From Lachnospiraceae bacterium (GTDB lineage: Bacteria; Bacillota; Clostridia; Lachnospirales; Lachnospiraceae): a stretch of 64,000 bases of DNA. Positions within the stretch are counted from its first letter, which is position 1; the number at the start of each line of letters is the position of its first letter. The stretch spans positions 1 to 64,000 of the forward strand of contig JAFZQU010000004.1 in NCBI GenBank assembly GCA_017620255.1, in the 5' to 3' direction. Shown here piece by piece: positions 54,832-63,990 of the stretch. The translations under genes were made by a program, and so were the position numbers. The notes below the pieces were generated by a model. It had not been told where the DNA came from. It saw only the letters and a program-made list of their open reading frames with translations, and searched no databases.

Positions 54832-55227
54832 ATGATCTCAACAAAAGGCCGTTATGCACTGCGCGTCATGATCTATCTGGCCAGGGCGCACAGCGACAGT
54901 TACATCCCCTTGAAAGACATTGCTGCGGGGGAGGAGATTTCCAAGAAATACCTGGAGATCATCGTCAAAGACATGGTCGCGGGAAAACTGCTGACCGGAG
55001 CCAGCGGCAAGGGCGGCGGCTATAAGCTGTGCCGGAAGCCGGAGGAATATTCGGTCGGCGAGATCCTGGAACTGACGGAAGGAACGCTGACAAGCGTTGC
55101 CTGTCTCGAAGAAGGCGCAGGAAAGTGTCCCCGCGCCAAGAACTGTCCGACCCTTCCCATGTGGGAGGAATACAACCGGATGATCCATGATTTTTTCTAC
55201 AGTAAAACACTGAGCGACCTCCTGTGA
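54832..55227 (+). CDS. Rrf2-family transcriptional regulator (IscR/CymR-like)
   Basis: A 131-residue winged-helix regulator. N-terminus MISTKGRYALRVMIYLA and recognition helix region EISKKYLEIIVKDMV are Rrf2 hallmarks. It has three Cys in CLEEGAGKCPRAKNC (spacing 7 and 5), near the place of IscR's [2Fe-2S] ligands (spacing 5 and 5), so it may sense Fe-S status; alternatively it is a cysteine regulator like CymR. It is divergent from iscS and close to metY-cysK, which it likely controls. Confidence 0.9.
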   Translation: MISTKGRYALRVMIYLARAHSDSYIPLKDIAAGEEISKKYLEIIVKDMVAGKLLTGASGKGGGYKLCRKPEEYSVGEILELTEGTLTSVACLEEGAGKCPRAKNCPTLPMWEEYNRMIHDFFYSKTLSDLL

Positions 55228-55242
55228 GGCCGCTCTTCTTTT
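55212..55242 (+). terminator. terminator overlapping the end of the Rrf2 gene
   Basis: GAGCGACCTC (55212-55221) pairs with GAGGCCGCTC (55226-55235) with one mismatch, then TTCTTTT. The stop codon at 55225-55227 lies in the loop and stem. Confidence 0.75.
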
Positions 55243-55273
55243 ATCTGTTACCGTTTCTCATCTGTCCGCGGGT

Positions 55274-56551
55274 TCAGGCATCCGTCTCATCGGGTATGCA
55301 CATCCTGCCGACGGCATACCAGAAGATGGGCGTGCACAGCTGGAAAGCCAGCATGTTGGAGCCAATGGACTGCAGAAGTCCCACGGCTACGATCCCGAGT
55401 TCCGCATAGTATCTGCCAATCCTTGAGGCGCCCTTTTTGACCGCAAGGATCAGAAGGTAGAGCCACAGGGAAAAACCGATCACACCGTTCTCACAGTACA
55501 GTTTCACAAGTCCGCCGTCCGCGATCACATGCGCACCCTCGATCCCAAGCGCCTTATGGCCGTTTGCACCGAGGCCGTTTCCAAGCCAGGTGGAATACAT
55601 GTTGTTGACGGCTGCCACCCACTGCTCGCTCCGCTGGGAGATGGCAGTCGGCAGGGAGATGATCCTGTACCAGTATTTTAAGATAAAATCAAACCGTAAG
55701 ACGCAGATGACCGCAAAGAGCACGGCGAGCACCAGCAGTTCGATCCAGAAGTATTTCCGTTTCAGAAGATGCAGGTTGAAAAACAGCAGAACGTTCACAT
55801 AGACAAGCACGAGCGCTGCGGCGACCAGACCGCTGCGCTGGTTGGCCATGATCGCGAAGAGCAGGCAGAGCGCCATGGCAAGGATGCCGAAGATCCGTGC
55901 GCGGCTTATCCCTGTCCCGGCCTGTTTTGTGTTTTCCGGCATGTTGCTGCCTTTTGCATCCCCGTCTGCTTTTGTCAGGAAATAAGCGCCGGCGAGCATG
56001 CCTGCCACCATCAAGAAACTTAAGCAGGTGGATCCGACCACGGAATGCATCCGCACATGTGTCGTCGCGGCATCGGCTTTGGAAATGTAACCTGCCGCAA
56101 AGGACCAGTCATTGTAAAACTGCGGCGCCAGCGCATAGAAAAGCGCGCCGGGCACGCCAAGAAGCAGCATCGCGATCAGGTAATCACGATACCATTGCCG
56201 GCTGTGTCCCTCTGATGATCTGCCCGCAAAATAGAACACCATCGGCAGTGCGGATGCGACAAATTCAGCCGCAAAGACCGAGAACGGAAAACCGCCCGCA
56301 AGCAGCCAGATCACGGACAGCGTCTGATAGGCAAAGAACAGAACGGCGAACCGGTCGGGAAGCGTCTTTAAGGTAAAGCCTCTCCGAAGGGCCAGTTCTA
56401 AGGCTGCAAAAAACATCAGGAGCGTTGCAAACACGCCCGGCCGCATCCCTTTTATGAGCAGCGTCGACAGGTAGCCGAGTGCCACAAGGATGTAGTAAAG
56501 GTCATAAAACCTGTATTTTTCGTATAATTGTTTCCACTTTGTCTGATTCAT
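55274..56551 (-). CDS. O-antigen ligase/polymerase-like membrane protein
   Basis: A 425-residue protein with about ten to eleven transmembrane segments. A large loop before the last segments ends in TWLGNGLGANGHKALG and HVIADGGLVKLYCENGVIGFSLWLY, the pattern of Wzy/WaaL-type (Wzy_C) enzymes that polymerise or ligate surface polysaccharide. No other glycan genes are next to it, so the substrate is unknown. It lies 23 bases after the DUF1836 gene and has no clear ribosome site. Confidence 0.75.
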   Translation of the reverse strand: MNQTKWKQLYEKYRFYDLYYILVALGYLSTLLIKGMRPGVFATLLMFFAALELALRRGFTLKTLPDRFAVLFFAYQTLSVIWLLAGGFPFSVFAAEFVASALPMVFYFAGRSSEGHSRQWYRDYLIAMLLLGVPGALFYALAPQFYNDWSFAAGYISKADAATTHVRMHSVVGSTCLSFLMVAGMLAGAYFLTKADGDAKGSNMPENTKQAGTGISRARIFGILAMALCLLFAIMANQRSGLVAAALVLVYVNVLLFFNLHLLKRKYFWIELLVLAVLFAVICVLRFDFILKYWYRIISLPTAISQRSEQWVAAVNNMYSTWLGNGLGANGHKALGIEGAHVIADGGLVKLYCENGVIGFSLWLYLLILAVKKGASRIGRYYAELGIVAVGLLQSIGSNMLAFQLCTPIFWYAVGRMCIPDETDA

Positions 56552-56574
56552 GTCAATCTTACCGTAACGGATTC

Positions 56575-57168
56575 TCAGGCACCCTGATCGTCCGTCTTGG
56601 GTTTTGCTTCCAGTAAGAGCAGTTTCTCGGATAACAGATGGGAAAATCCGCTTAAGACCGCTGAAAAAGCGACGAGATTCTCGGCGCTCTCCACCGTCAG
56701 TTCGCCCACCTCATCGTGTTTTAAGATCGGTGCGGCAACATCCGACAGAAGATCCACGAAATACCGGCAGATCTTGTGATGCAGGGCGGCATACTGCCCG
56801 TAAAGCGCACGCATCTCCTCTTCGCTTAAGTTTGAGGGGATCAGTTTCTGGATCAGGGAGATCTCGATCCCTTCCTTCATGGTCAGCACCATGATCAGAT
56901 AGGCGATGTGGATCCGGTAGTAACGTTTCTTGACCGGTTCCGGGATCACCTTCATGCGCACGTAATTGTTGATCGTGGAGGGCGTGATGAACTGTGCCTC
57001 CTTGAGGTCCGGCGGCAGATAATCCAGATACTGCTTCAAAAGCACGATGATCTGTTCCATATAAAGACCGAAGTCCGGTATGTTGTCCCAGGTGGGCAGG
57101 TTAAATTCCAGAAGGTATTTCTTCCATCTTCTGAGTTTGGCAGCCACCAGTTCCTGATCGTTGGTCAT
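56575..57168 (-). CDS. DUF1836 domain protein, probable DNA-binding regulator
   Basis: A 197-residue cytoplasmic protein. The segment FITPSTINNYVRMKVIPEPVKKRYYRIHIAYL (in two parts around residues 80-112) is the DUF1836 signature, with a MerR-like helix-turn-helix look. DUF1836 proteins are uncharacterised, mostly in Firmicutes. It is divergent from degV; the 136-base region between them contains a perfect palindrome over the degV promoter, which makes it a candidate local regulator. Start has AGGTGAGG. Confidence 0.82.
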   Translation of the reverse strand: MTNDQELVAAKLRRWKKYLLEFNLPTWDNIPDFGLYMEQIIVLLKQYLDYLPPDLKEAQFITPSTINNYVRMKVIPEPVKKRYYRIHIAYLIMVLTMKEGIEISLIQKLIPSNLSEEEMRALYGQYAALHHKICRYFVDLLSDVAAPILKHDEVGELTVESAENLVAFSAVLSGFSHLLSEKLLLLEAKPKTDDQGA

Positions 57169-57228
57169 AGTTTCCTCACCTGCATTTTTTTACCTTCTCA
57201 TCATATCAGAAATAATGAAAAGTTACAA

Positions 57229-57275
57229 TTGACTTTGTGACGAATATGCTTTAATCTAATATTAGTTATTAGATT
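57229..57275 (+). promoter_or_regulatory. degV promoter with overlapping palindrome
   Basis: TTGACT (57229-57234) and an extended -10 TGCTTTAAT (57247-57255) with a 15-base spacer. A perfect dyad AATCTAAT (57253-57260), seven bases, ATTAGATT (57268-57275) begins inside the -10. It also holds CTAATATTAG at 57256-57265. A repressor here would block transcription. Confidence 0.6.
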
Positions 57276-57304
57276 GTCTTGTTTTATTTATTTGGAGGTT
57301 TGAT

Positions 57305-58246
57305 ATGGCAAACAAGAATGCTTCCTATGTGATCGTTACCGACTCGGGCGCAGACATGCCCTATGAGTACCTGGACGCGCACGGCATTCCCTGCGTGGAC
57401 CTGACCCTTCACTTTGAAGGCGAGAACATTGAAATGAAGAACCGGGAGATCAGGGTGAGTGATTTTTACGCACGGATGCGTGCCGGCGAAGTCGCAAGAA
57501 CATCCGCACCCAGCCCCGCTGCTTTCGCGGAGACCTTTGAGGAGATCCTGGCACAGGGCAAGGATGTGCTCTATCTCGGTTTTGACACGGGCATCAGCGC
57601 GACCGTCAATTCCGCGCTCATCGCTGCGGAAGACCTGCGCGAGAAATACCCGGAGCGCAAGATTTTCGTACTCGACAGCCTTTGCGCAAGCGCCGGTCTG
57701 GGTCTCGTGATCGTACAGACCGTCAAACGTGCCGAAGACGGCATGAGCATCGAGGATGCCTATGAATTTGCAAAGTCGCTCGCGCCGCAGGTCGCACACC
57801 GCTTTACCGTGGAGACACTGACCTATCTCTGCCGCGGCGGCAGGGTCAGCAAGACGGCGGCATTTGCGGGAAACATGCTGAGCATCAAACCGGTACTGCA
57901 TGTGGATGACGCCGGCAAGCTCATCAACATCGCCAAAGCCAGGGGCAGGATGAAATCCTTATCCATGCTGGCGGATGCGTTCGGGGAAACGGCCCTGCAC
58001 ACCCTTGCGGGATCCGAGATCGCCGTCGGTGCCGAGTACATGGCAGACCCGGAAGACGCGGCGAAATATGATACGACCTACATGATCTCCCAGGCCGACT
58101 GCATGGAAGACGCACAGGCTCTGGCAGACATGATCTATAAGAGATTCGGCAGAAAAGTGGATATGATCACGGACATCGGCCCGGTCATCGGCAGCCACGC
58201 AGGTCCGGGTACCATCGCCCTTTTCTTTGTAGCAACAAGACGTTAA
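57305..58246 (+). CDS. DegV-family fatty-acid-binding protein
   Basis: A 313-residue cytoplasmic protein. DegV/FakB proteins bind a fatty acid and present it to the kinase FakA. Marks are VIVTDSGADMPYEYLDAHGI at the N-terminus, TSAPSPAAFAETFEEIL near 66, the GISATVNSALIAAEDL loop near 97 and SIKPVLHVDDAGKL near 195. The ribosome site is GGAGGT. Followed by hemolysin III after 16 bases. Confidence 0.93.
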   Translation: MANKNASYVIVTDSGADMPYEYLDAHGIPCVDLTLHFEGENIEMKNREIRVSDFYARMRAGEVARTSAPSPAAFAETFEEILAQGKDVLYLGFDTGISATVNSALIAAEDLREKYPERKIFVLDSLCASAGLGLVIVQTVKRAEDGMSIEDAYEFAKSLAPQVAHRFTVETLTYLCRGGRVSKTAAFAGNMLSIKPVLHVDDAGKLINIAKARGRMKSLSMLADAFGETALHTLAGSEIAVGAEYMADPEDAAKYDTTYMISQADCMEDAQALADMIYKRFGRKVDMITDIGPVIGSHAGPGTIALFFVATRR

Positions 58247-58262
58247 TAAACAGGGAGTACGC

Positions 58263-58940
58263 ATGACACGCACGAAACTTGCCGACAGGAAACTGCCGGA
58301 TTATACAAGAGGAGAAGAGATCACAAACATGGTCACACACATCATCGGCGGTGCCTTCGGCATTGTCGCGCTGGTGCTGTGCGTGGTCTTTTCTGCCATG
58401 CGTCACAATCCCTATCTGGTGGTCGGGAGCGCCATCTACGGTGCTTCCCTGATCATTCTCTACACCATGTCGAGTGTTTATCACGGCCTGCGTCCCAACA
58501 TGGGCAAAAAGGTACTGCAGGTCCTTGACCACTGCACCATCTATTTTCTGATCGGCGGCACCTATACACCGATCGTCCTGGGTCCGCTGCGCGCCATGAA
58601 ACCGTGGCTCGGCTGGACGATCTTCGGCGTGGTCTGGGGATTCAGCGCCCTCGGCTGCGTGTTTACGGCGATCGATCTCGAGAAATATAAAAAGCTTGCC
58701 ATGGCCTGCTATGTGGGCATCGGATGGATCATCATCCTGGCCGTCAAACAGACCATACAAGCTGTTTCTTTTGAGGGATTCCTCTATCTGATCGCAGGCG
58801 GTGTTGCCTACACCATCGGCGCCGTTCTCTACGCGCTTGGCAAGAAGAAACGCTACATGCATTCCATCTTCCACGTTTTCGTCCTGCTCGGCACCGGCCT
58901 GCAGTTTGTCACGATCTTCGTTTACTGCATTCTGCGCTGA
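58263..58940 (+). CDS. hemolysin III family (PAQR) membrane protein
   Basis: A 225-residue protein with seven hydrophobic segments. The PAQR zinc motifs are visible: EEITNMVTHIIGGAFG near residue 20, SSVYHGLRPNMGKKVLQVLDH near 73 and HSIFHVFVLLGTGLQF near 200. Bacterial members are called hemolysin III, but haemolysis is not established for most. GGGAG precedes the ATG. Likely in one transcript with degV; converges on the hydroxyacid dehydrogenase gene. Confidence 0.93.
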   Translation: MTRTKLADRKLPDYTRGEEITNMVTHIIGGAFGIVALVLCVVFSAMRHNPYLVVGSAIYGASLIILYTMSSVYHGLRPNMGKKVLQVLDHCTIYFLIGGTYTPIVLGPLRAMKPWLGWTIFGVVWGFSALGCVFTAIDLEKYKKLAMACYVGIGWIIILAVKQTIQAVSFEGFLYLIAGGVAYTIGAVLYALGKKKRYMHSIFHVFVLLGTGLQFVTIFVYCILR

Positions 58941-58952
58941 TCCCTGCGGGGT

Positions 58953-59927
58953 TCAGTATCCCTTTTCCCTGTCCACGCGGTAGGTGAGCGGTTCTCCTTT
59001 CGCATAATGTACCAGGTCTTCGCAGAACATCTCCACGTTTTTATTCAGTGTATGCTCCACGGTCAGATTACCGGCCACATGCGGCGTGATCAGGAGGTTC
59101 TTTGTCTTCCAGAGGCGGCTGTCCTCAGGGAGCGGTTCGGTCTGAAAAACATCCAGCGCTGCCCCGGCCAAATGCCCGCTATCCAGCAGGTCCGCCAGCG
59201 CATCCTCATCGATCGCGGATCCGCGTCCCACATTTACGATATAGGCACCCTCAGGGAGCAGTTCCATGCGTTTTCGCGATAGGATCCCTCTCGTTTCAGG
59301 CGTATCCGGAAGGCTCATCACGAGCAGGTCCGTTTCCGGCAGGATGGTATCGAGCAGACCGGTCTTCATCACACGGTCAAAACTTGGCTCGCTGCTTTTC
59401 CCGCTGTGACTTATACCGGTCAGCTGTTTCGGTTCAAACGCCTTCACGCGCTTTGCAAAACTGCCGCCGATATCTCCTGCGCCAAGAGCGGTGATCCGGC
59501 TGTCTTTTAAGGATCTTTGCGCCCTGCGGGATCCCCACTGACCGTTTAGGGTCTCTGCATGAAAATCAGTCAGGCAACGCATCATCATCAGAGATACGGC
59601 AATGATATGCTCCGCGATCGACACGCCGTACGATCCGGAAGAGTTGGTCAGGATGCAGTCTTTATTGGCAAAGGCGTCCGGTCTCATCATAAAATCGACG
59701 CCCGCAGACGGAACGCAGAGCCATTTCAGATCCCTGCTCGTCGCCGCGATGTGCGTCCCGTAACCGTATACGACCTCCGCATCGGCAAAACCGGCAGGGA
59801 CCGCCTGCTCGTCTTTTGCAAAGCACACCCTGGCACCCACAGATGCCGCCGTCTTTTTGATCTTTTCCATATTCGCTTCTGTCAGGGCTCCCGGCAGGAG
59901 CGGATCATTCAACACGATTATCTTCAT
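58953..59927 (-). CDS. D-2-hydroxyacid dehydrogenase family protein
   Basis: A 324-residue NAD(P)-dependent enzyme. Nucleotide-binding motif ALGAGDIGGSFAKRV near residue 144, catalytic Arg in NVGRGSAIDEDAL, Glu in DVFQTEPLPED and His in ITPHVAGN. It would reduce a 2-keto acid to a D-hydroxyacid; the substrate is not known. ATG 59927 is chosen for the typical KIIVLND start, though ATG 59936 is also possible; neither has a good ribosome site. Confidence 0.87.
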   Translation of the reverse strand: MKIIVLNDPLLPGALTEANMEKIKKTAASVGARVCFAKDEQAVPAGFADAEVVYGYGTHIAATSRDLKWLCVPSAGVDFMMRPDAFANKDCILTNSSGSYGVSIAEHIIAVSLMMMRCLTDFHAETLNGQWGSRRAQRSLKDSRITALGAGDIGGSFAKRVKAFEPKQLTGISHSGKSSEPSFDRVMKTGLLDTILPETDLLVMSLPDTPETRGILSRKRMELLPEGAYIVNVGRGSAIDEDALADLLDSGHLAGAALDVFQTEPLPEDSRLWKTKNLLITPHVAGNLTVEHTLNKNVEMFCEDLVHYAKGEPLTYRVDREKGY

Positions 59928-59954
59928 GTTTACCATTTTACAGCCGGGAACGGT

Positions 59955-59984
59955 TTGATACAACCAAAATCCGCATGTTATAAT
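59955..59984 (+). promoter_or_regulatory. promoter of the DHH phosphoesterase gene
   Basis: TTGATA (59955-59960), 18-base spacer, TATAAT (59979-59984) with extended TG at 59976-59977. AGGAG lies before ATG 60017. Confidence 0.7.
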
Positions 59985-60016
59985 GAGCAGAGAAAATTCC
60001 CGCAGGAGAGACTGCC

Positions 60017-61513
60017 ATGAGATTACAGGAACTGGAACGCTTTGAAAACATCACGATACAGTGCCATGACAACCCCGATCCGGATGCGCTTGCTTCCGCA
60101 CTCGGGTTGCACCGGTATTTTGAAGGGAAGGGGATCAGATCCCGCATCATCTACAGCGGGCCCTTTCAGATCCGCAAATCCAATCTTCTGCTCATGATCA
60201 AAGAACTGCAGATACCGGTTGCCTACTACCCGGCAGATGCGGGAAAGATCGACGGACTTCTGCTGACCGTGGACTGTCAGTATGGGCAGGGAAACGTCAC
60301 ATCCCTTCAGGCCGATCAGATCGCCGTGATCGATCACCACAACGGAACCTCCGAGATCGGACTCTGTGAGATCCGTCCGGCACTTGGCAGCTGTGCGACC
60401 CTTGTCTGGGATATGATGCAGAAAGAGGGGATAGAGGTGCTGCAGGACCGCGATCTTTGCACCGCCCTCTACTACGGGCTGATGACCGATACCGGCAATT
60501 TTTCGGAGCTCTCTCATCCGCTCGACCGCGATATGCGTGATTTTCTCATCTACAATGAAGCCCAGATCCGCATGTTCACCAACAGCAACATCTCTCTCGA
60601 AGAGATGCGCATCACCGGAGAAGCACTGGCCGGTTATGAGCGCATCAGCACCTACAGCTGCGGCATCCTCAAGGCGGATGAATGCGATCCCAACATCCTC
60701 GGTATCATCAGTGATACAGCCCTGCAGGTTGCGGAATTCAATGTTGTCGTGGCTTACGGCCACGTATCCGGCGGCTACAAACTCTCGGTCAGAAGCTGTA
60801 CCAGAGAAGTGATGGCGGATGAGTTCATCCGGTACATCACGGATACGGTGGGCTCCGGCGGCGGACATGATTACAAGGCCGGCGGTTTCATCAGCGAGGA
60901 CAAACTGGCAAAACAGTTCCCGGACATGGCTTTTCCGGATTATCTGAACAGTATCATCCGGCAGTACTTTGAATCCTTCCGGATCATCCTGGCAGCGGAG
61001 TATGCGCCCGATCTTGCCACATTCCGGAAGTACTGCAAAAACCGCATGGTCCTCGGCCATGTCGATCCGCTCTCGTTTCTCGAAAAGAATACCCGCATCC
61101 GCGTCCGTACGCTGGAAGGGGATACCGATCTGATCGTGGAGGATGATTTTTACCTGATGGTCGGACTGTTGGGCGAAGTTTACCCGATCGCAAAAGAAAA
61201 GTTTGCGGCAAGTTACGAGGAGACTGACGAGCCATTTGCGGCGCAGATGGAATATGTGCCCAGGATCTACACACAGCCGGACGGAAAAGCCTATGACCTT
61301 TCGGAATATATCAGGCCCTGCGTCCCGACCGGCACATCCTGTATCTACGCAAAACAGCTCGACATCAATGTCAAGCTGTTCACGAAATGGTATGAAGAAA
61401 AGTATATGCAGGGCGTGTCCGGCGACTATATCGCATGCCGCGCAGACGATCTGCATGATTTTTACATTATCCGCAAAGACATCTTCGGTATGACCTATTC
61501 CCCGGTCAGTTGA
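60017..61513 (+). CDS. DHH-family phosphoesterase (NrnA-like) with C-terminal extension
   Basis: A 498-residue protein. Residues 1-about 320 form a DHH-DHHA1 enzyme: CHDNPDPDALASALGL near 16, DQIAVIDHHNG near 112 and GSGGGHDYKAGGF near 283. NrnA-like members act on nanoRNA or cyclic dinucleotides. The last 170 residues form an extra domain that I do not recognise, absent in the roughly 320-residue NrnA. Its 3' end overlaps the TIR gene on the other strand by eight bases. Confidence 0.88.
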   Translation: MRLQELERFENITIQCHDNPDPDALASALGLHRYFEGKGIRSRIIYSGPFQIRKSNLLLMIKELQIPVAYYPADAGKIDGLLLTVDCQYGQGNVTSLQADQIAVIDHHNGTSEIGLCEIRPALGSCATLVWDMMQKEGIEVLQDRDLCTALYYGLMTDTGNFSELSHPLDRDMRDFLIYNEAQIRMFTNSNISLEEMRITGEALAGYERISTYSCGILKADECDPNILGIISDTALQVAEFNVVVAYGHVSGGYKLSVRSCTREVMADEFIRYITDTVGSGGGHDYKAGGFISEDKLAKQFPDMAFPDYLNSIIRQYFESFRIILAAEYAPDLATFRKYCKNRMVLGHVDPLSFLEKNTRIRVRTLEGDTDLIVEDDFYLMVGLLGEVYPIAKEKFAASYEETDEPFAAQMEYVPRIYTQPDGKAYDLSEYIRPCVPTGTSCIYAKQLDINVKLFTKWYEEKYMQGVSGDYIACRADDLHDFYIIRKDIFGMTYSPVS

Positions 61514-63878
61514 TGCTGTAGCGGCTCAGGACATCATCAGCCGGAACATAGCCGTTTAACAGCTTGTCCGCGAGGTCTGTAAGCTTGTCATACGGCAGGA
61601 TCCTGATCCGGTAGTACAATTCATCCTTGAACCGGGAGCGGATATATACGCTCTTACCGTCTTTTCCTTTGGCAGCGATCTCGCCTGCCGCCAGTTTTCC
61701 GATCCTGTTCAGGTCCTTATCAAATATCTCCCTCCCGATGATATAGACTTCCGCCCTGTCCAGATAGATAAACCCGGTATGCCACAGGGTGATCCCGCTT
61801 GCATACAGGGTCTTCACCTTCTCTCCCTTCTTCCTGTCAAACACATAAAGCGTGCCGTCGGTCGCGGATACGGCGATGTACTTCCCGTCATCGGAGAGGG
61901 CCGCACAGAAAACGTCGATGTCCTCTATGCCGGACAGACCGTCTGTATCCGGCTGCTCTTCCGGATAAATAACGGGTGTTGCGTCATCAAGATCCGACAC
62001 GGTTTCAGCCATGCCTCTTCGTTCGTAGATACTGATCCTTCCCGTGTCCGCAAAGTGCAGGAAAAACCGGTCATGATCCGCGTCATAGGCAGCGTGTGAG
62101 ACAAATGTCCCGTCATCATGTCCGTACAGTTCAAAAGCAGCCTCATCGGTTGAAAAGAGATCTGCGGTATACATGCTGCCTGTCGCATCGAGCAGAACAA
62201 AGCCTTCCTCATAGGCATATTCACAGACAGCATCCAGATAGCCCGTGACCACGTCAATGTCTTCCAGATCCGGGCCGAGCATGTAAGCCATGCGGTCGGA
62301 GACCAGCAGAAGGCCGTACTCGCCAAGAAGCATTTTATAGAAGCCGTCTCCTGAGAGTTGCCTGGTGGCAAGAGTCTCACCTGTCCCTGCATCCATCGCG
62401 GCCAGACTGCCCGTGATCCTTCCCGTCATGTCCGCTTCTTCCCGGTACAGGTAGACGGTCTCTCCGTCGGTTGCGATCGCGGGTTCCTCGCAGTCTGCGA
62501 GGGCAGGCAGCATCGTGCAGGCATTGGTCTTCAGATCGATCAGTCCCGCATGCATCCCGTCCATGGCAGAAAGCACGAATGCGATATATCTGCCGGCAGG
62601 ATCCCGGTATACGCTTTCCACGCCGTCCCCGTCTTCCGACCACCAGGTCCCGATATCGATCTGCTCACTCTTTCCGTCTTTGCAGACCGTGATGCCTTCA
62701 TAGGTAAAGAGCACGGTGGCTTTGCTCCCCTGCAGGTAATAGATGTCGAGCACATCCTGTGCCAGGATCTCTTCCCTGCCGCCCTTCAGATCCGTATGGA
62801 CGGCCTCACCGTCCTCATTCAGATATGTCACGCCGGTTGCATCGGGACTCGCATATACACAGTCTATGCGTAAGATCTCTCTTGATGTATCCGTATCGAT
62901 GAGGGTGGCGTATCCTTCGGCATTTATGAGCACACAGTTCCCGTTTCCCGCCATGTCCATCCCCATGATACTCTCGGGGATCATGAGAGCGCCCGTTGGA
63001 AAATAACAGTTTGCAACCTCGTAGGGCGCAAGCGCTTCCGTGAGCGCATAGACGGCATCCGCATTATGTGCCTTTGACTCTTTATCCGGCAGAACGGATC
63101 TGACGGCATATACCGCATCCTTTTGCAGGCCTTCGGATAAGAGTGAAGCAGACGCATCGGCCATGGCGCCCGCATATTTATCCTGAATGACTTTGTTCTG
63201 GCGGCTGATCTTTACCGTAAAGAAAAGACAGGTCAGCGCAAAAAGGGTTACGACTGCAAACGCAGCGGAAGCAGCGATCAGCCGTCTTCTGACCTGCCGT
63301 TCCCTGTGACGCTGGCGCAGGTCGTCATAATTGAGACCAAACATTGCCGCGCACAGTTTGAGGACAACGTTATCCAGCTTTTTCAGGCGCTGCCTGTTGT
63401 TATCGCCGCGGCAGTCCGCAGCAAGCGGTTCTCTCCCGATCGTGACCGTGACATCATTGCCCGCTGCATCCTTTGCAAGGACCTCTTCGTGCAGCAGGAT
63501 CTCGGGAAATGATTCCTCGGGCTCTCCTTCCGCAAGGACCAGAAGGACATGCTCGCGGTCGTGCATCTGCACAAAACTCTCGATCTCCTTCATGCACCAC
63601 TGCGACTGGCGCAGTCTCGGCGTGCATATGACGATCAGAAATTCGGAATGCGCAAGCGCGACCGTGATCGGATCGGACAGGTTCCCGGAAAGCGGGAGTT
63701 CCGCCTCGTCCCGAAAGATCCGCTCGATCGAGCGCTTCCCTGCCGCAAGTTTCTTTGCGGCAGAAGAAGGCATCTTATAGCTTTCCAGCTTCTTGTGCAG
63801 GTGTTCCGAGATAAAGGAATCCAGCTCGCAGTGTCTGTAGCTGATAAACGCATCGTATCTGATATTTTCAAGTGACAT
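61506..63878 (-). CDS. TIR-domain membrane protein with C-terminal beta-propeller
   Basis: A 790-residue protein. Residues 1-about 130 form a TIR domain: YDAFISYRHCELDSF at the N-terminus, FRDEAELPLSGNLSDPI for the loop region, and SQWCMKEIESF with Glu98 at the place of the catalytic Glu in NADase TIRs. A basic stretch and one transmembrane segment (about 199-222) follow, then about 500 residues of beta-propeller-like repeats outside or facing away from the TIR side. Role unknown: defence, stress signalling and developmental sensing are all possible. GGAAGAG precedes the ATG. Single-gene unit; a dyad lies upstream. Confidence 0.85.
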   Translation of the reverse strand: MSLENIRYDAFISYRHCELDSFISEHLHKKLESYKMPSSAAKKLAAGKRSIERIFRDEAELPLSGNLSDPITVALAHSEFLIVICTPRLRQSQWCMKEIESFVQMHDREHVLLVLAEGEPEESFPEILLHEEVLAKDAAGNDVTVTIGREPLAADCRGDNNRQRLKKLDNVVLKLCAAMFGLNYDDLRQRHRERQVRRRLIAASAAFAVVTLFALTCLFFTVKISRQNKVIQDKYAGAMADASASLLSEGLQKDAVYAVRSVLPDKESKAHNADAVYALTEALAPYEVANCYFPTGALMIPESIMGMDMAGNGNCVLINAEGYATLIDTDTSREILRIDCVYASPDATGVTYLNEDGEAVHTDLKGGREEILAQDVLDIYYLQGSKATVLFTYEGITVCKDGKSEQIDIGTWWSEDGDGVESVYRDPAGRYIAFVLSAMDGMHAGLIDLKTNACTMLPALADCEEPAIATDGETVYLYREEADMTGRITGSLAAMDAGTGETLATRQLSGDGFYKMLLGEYGLLLVSDRMAYMLGPDLEDIDVVTGYLDAVCEYAYEEGFVLLDATGSMYTADLFSTDEAAFELYGHDDGTFVSHAAYDADHDRFFLHFADTGRISIYERRGMAETVSDLDDATPVIYPEEQPDTDGLSGIEDIDVFCAALSDDGKYIAVSATDGTLYVFDRKKGEKVKTLYASGITLWHTGFIYLDRAEVYIIGREIFDKDLNRIGKLAAGEIAAKGKDGKSVYIRSRFKDELYYRIRILPYDKLTDLADKLLNGYVPADDVLSRYSIN

Positions 63879-63970
63879 GTTTTTTCTCTCTTCCGGATTG
63901 ATCTGGTTTTACTAAATCAATACCATAAAAAGAGATTACTTTACAAGCCCTTTGTCTGTCTTTTTCACAT

Positions 63971-63990
63971 GTTTGAACACATTTTCAAAC
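63971..63990. promoter_or_regulatory. palindrome upstream of the TIR gene
   Basis: GTTTGAA (63971-63977), six bases, TTCAAAC (63984-63990): a perfect 7-bp dyad about 93 bases before the TIR gene start. Possible operator; the window ends here. Confidence 0.4.
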
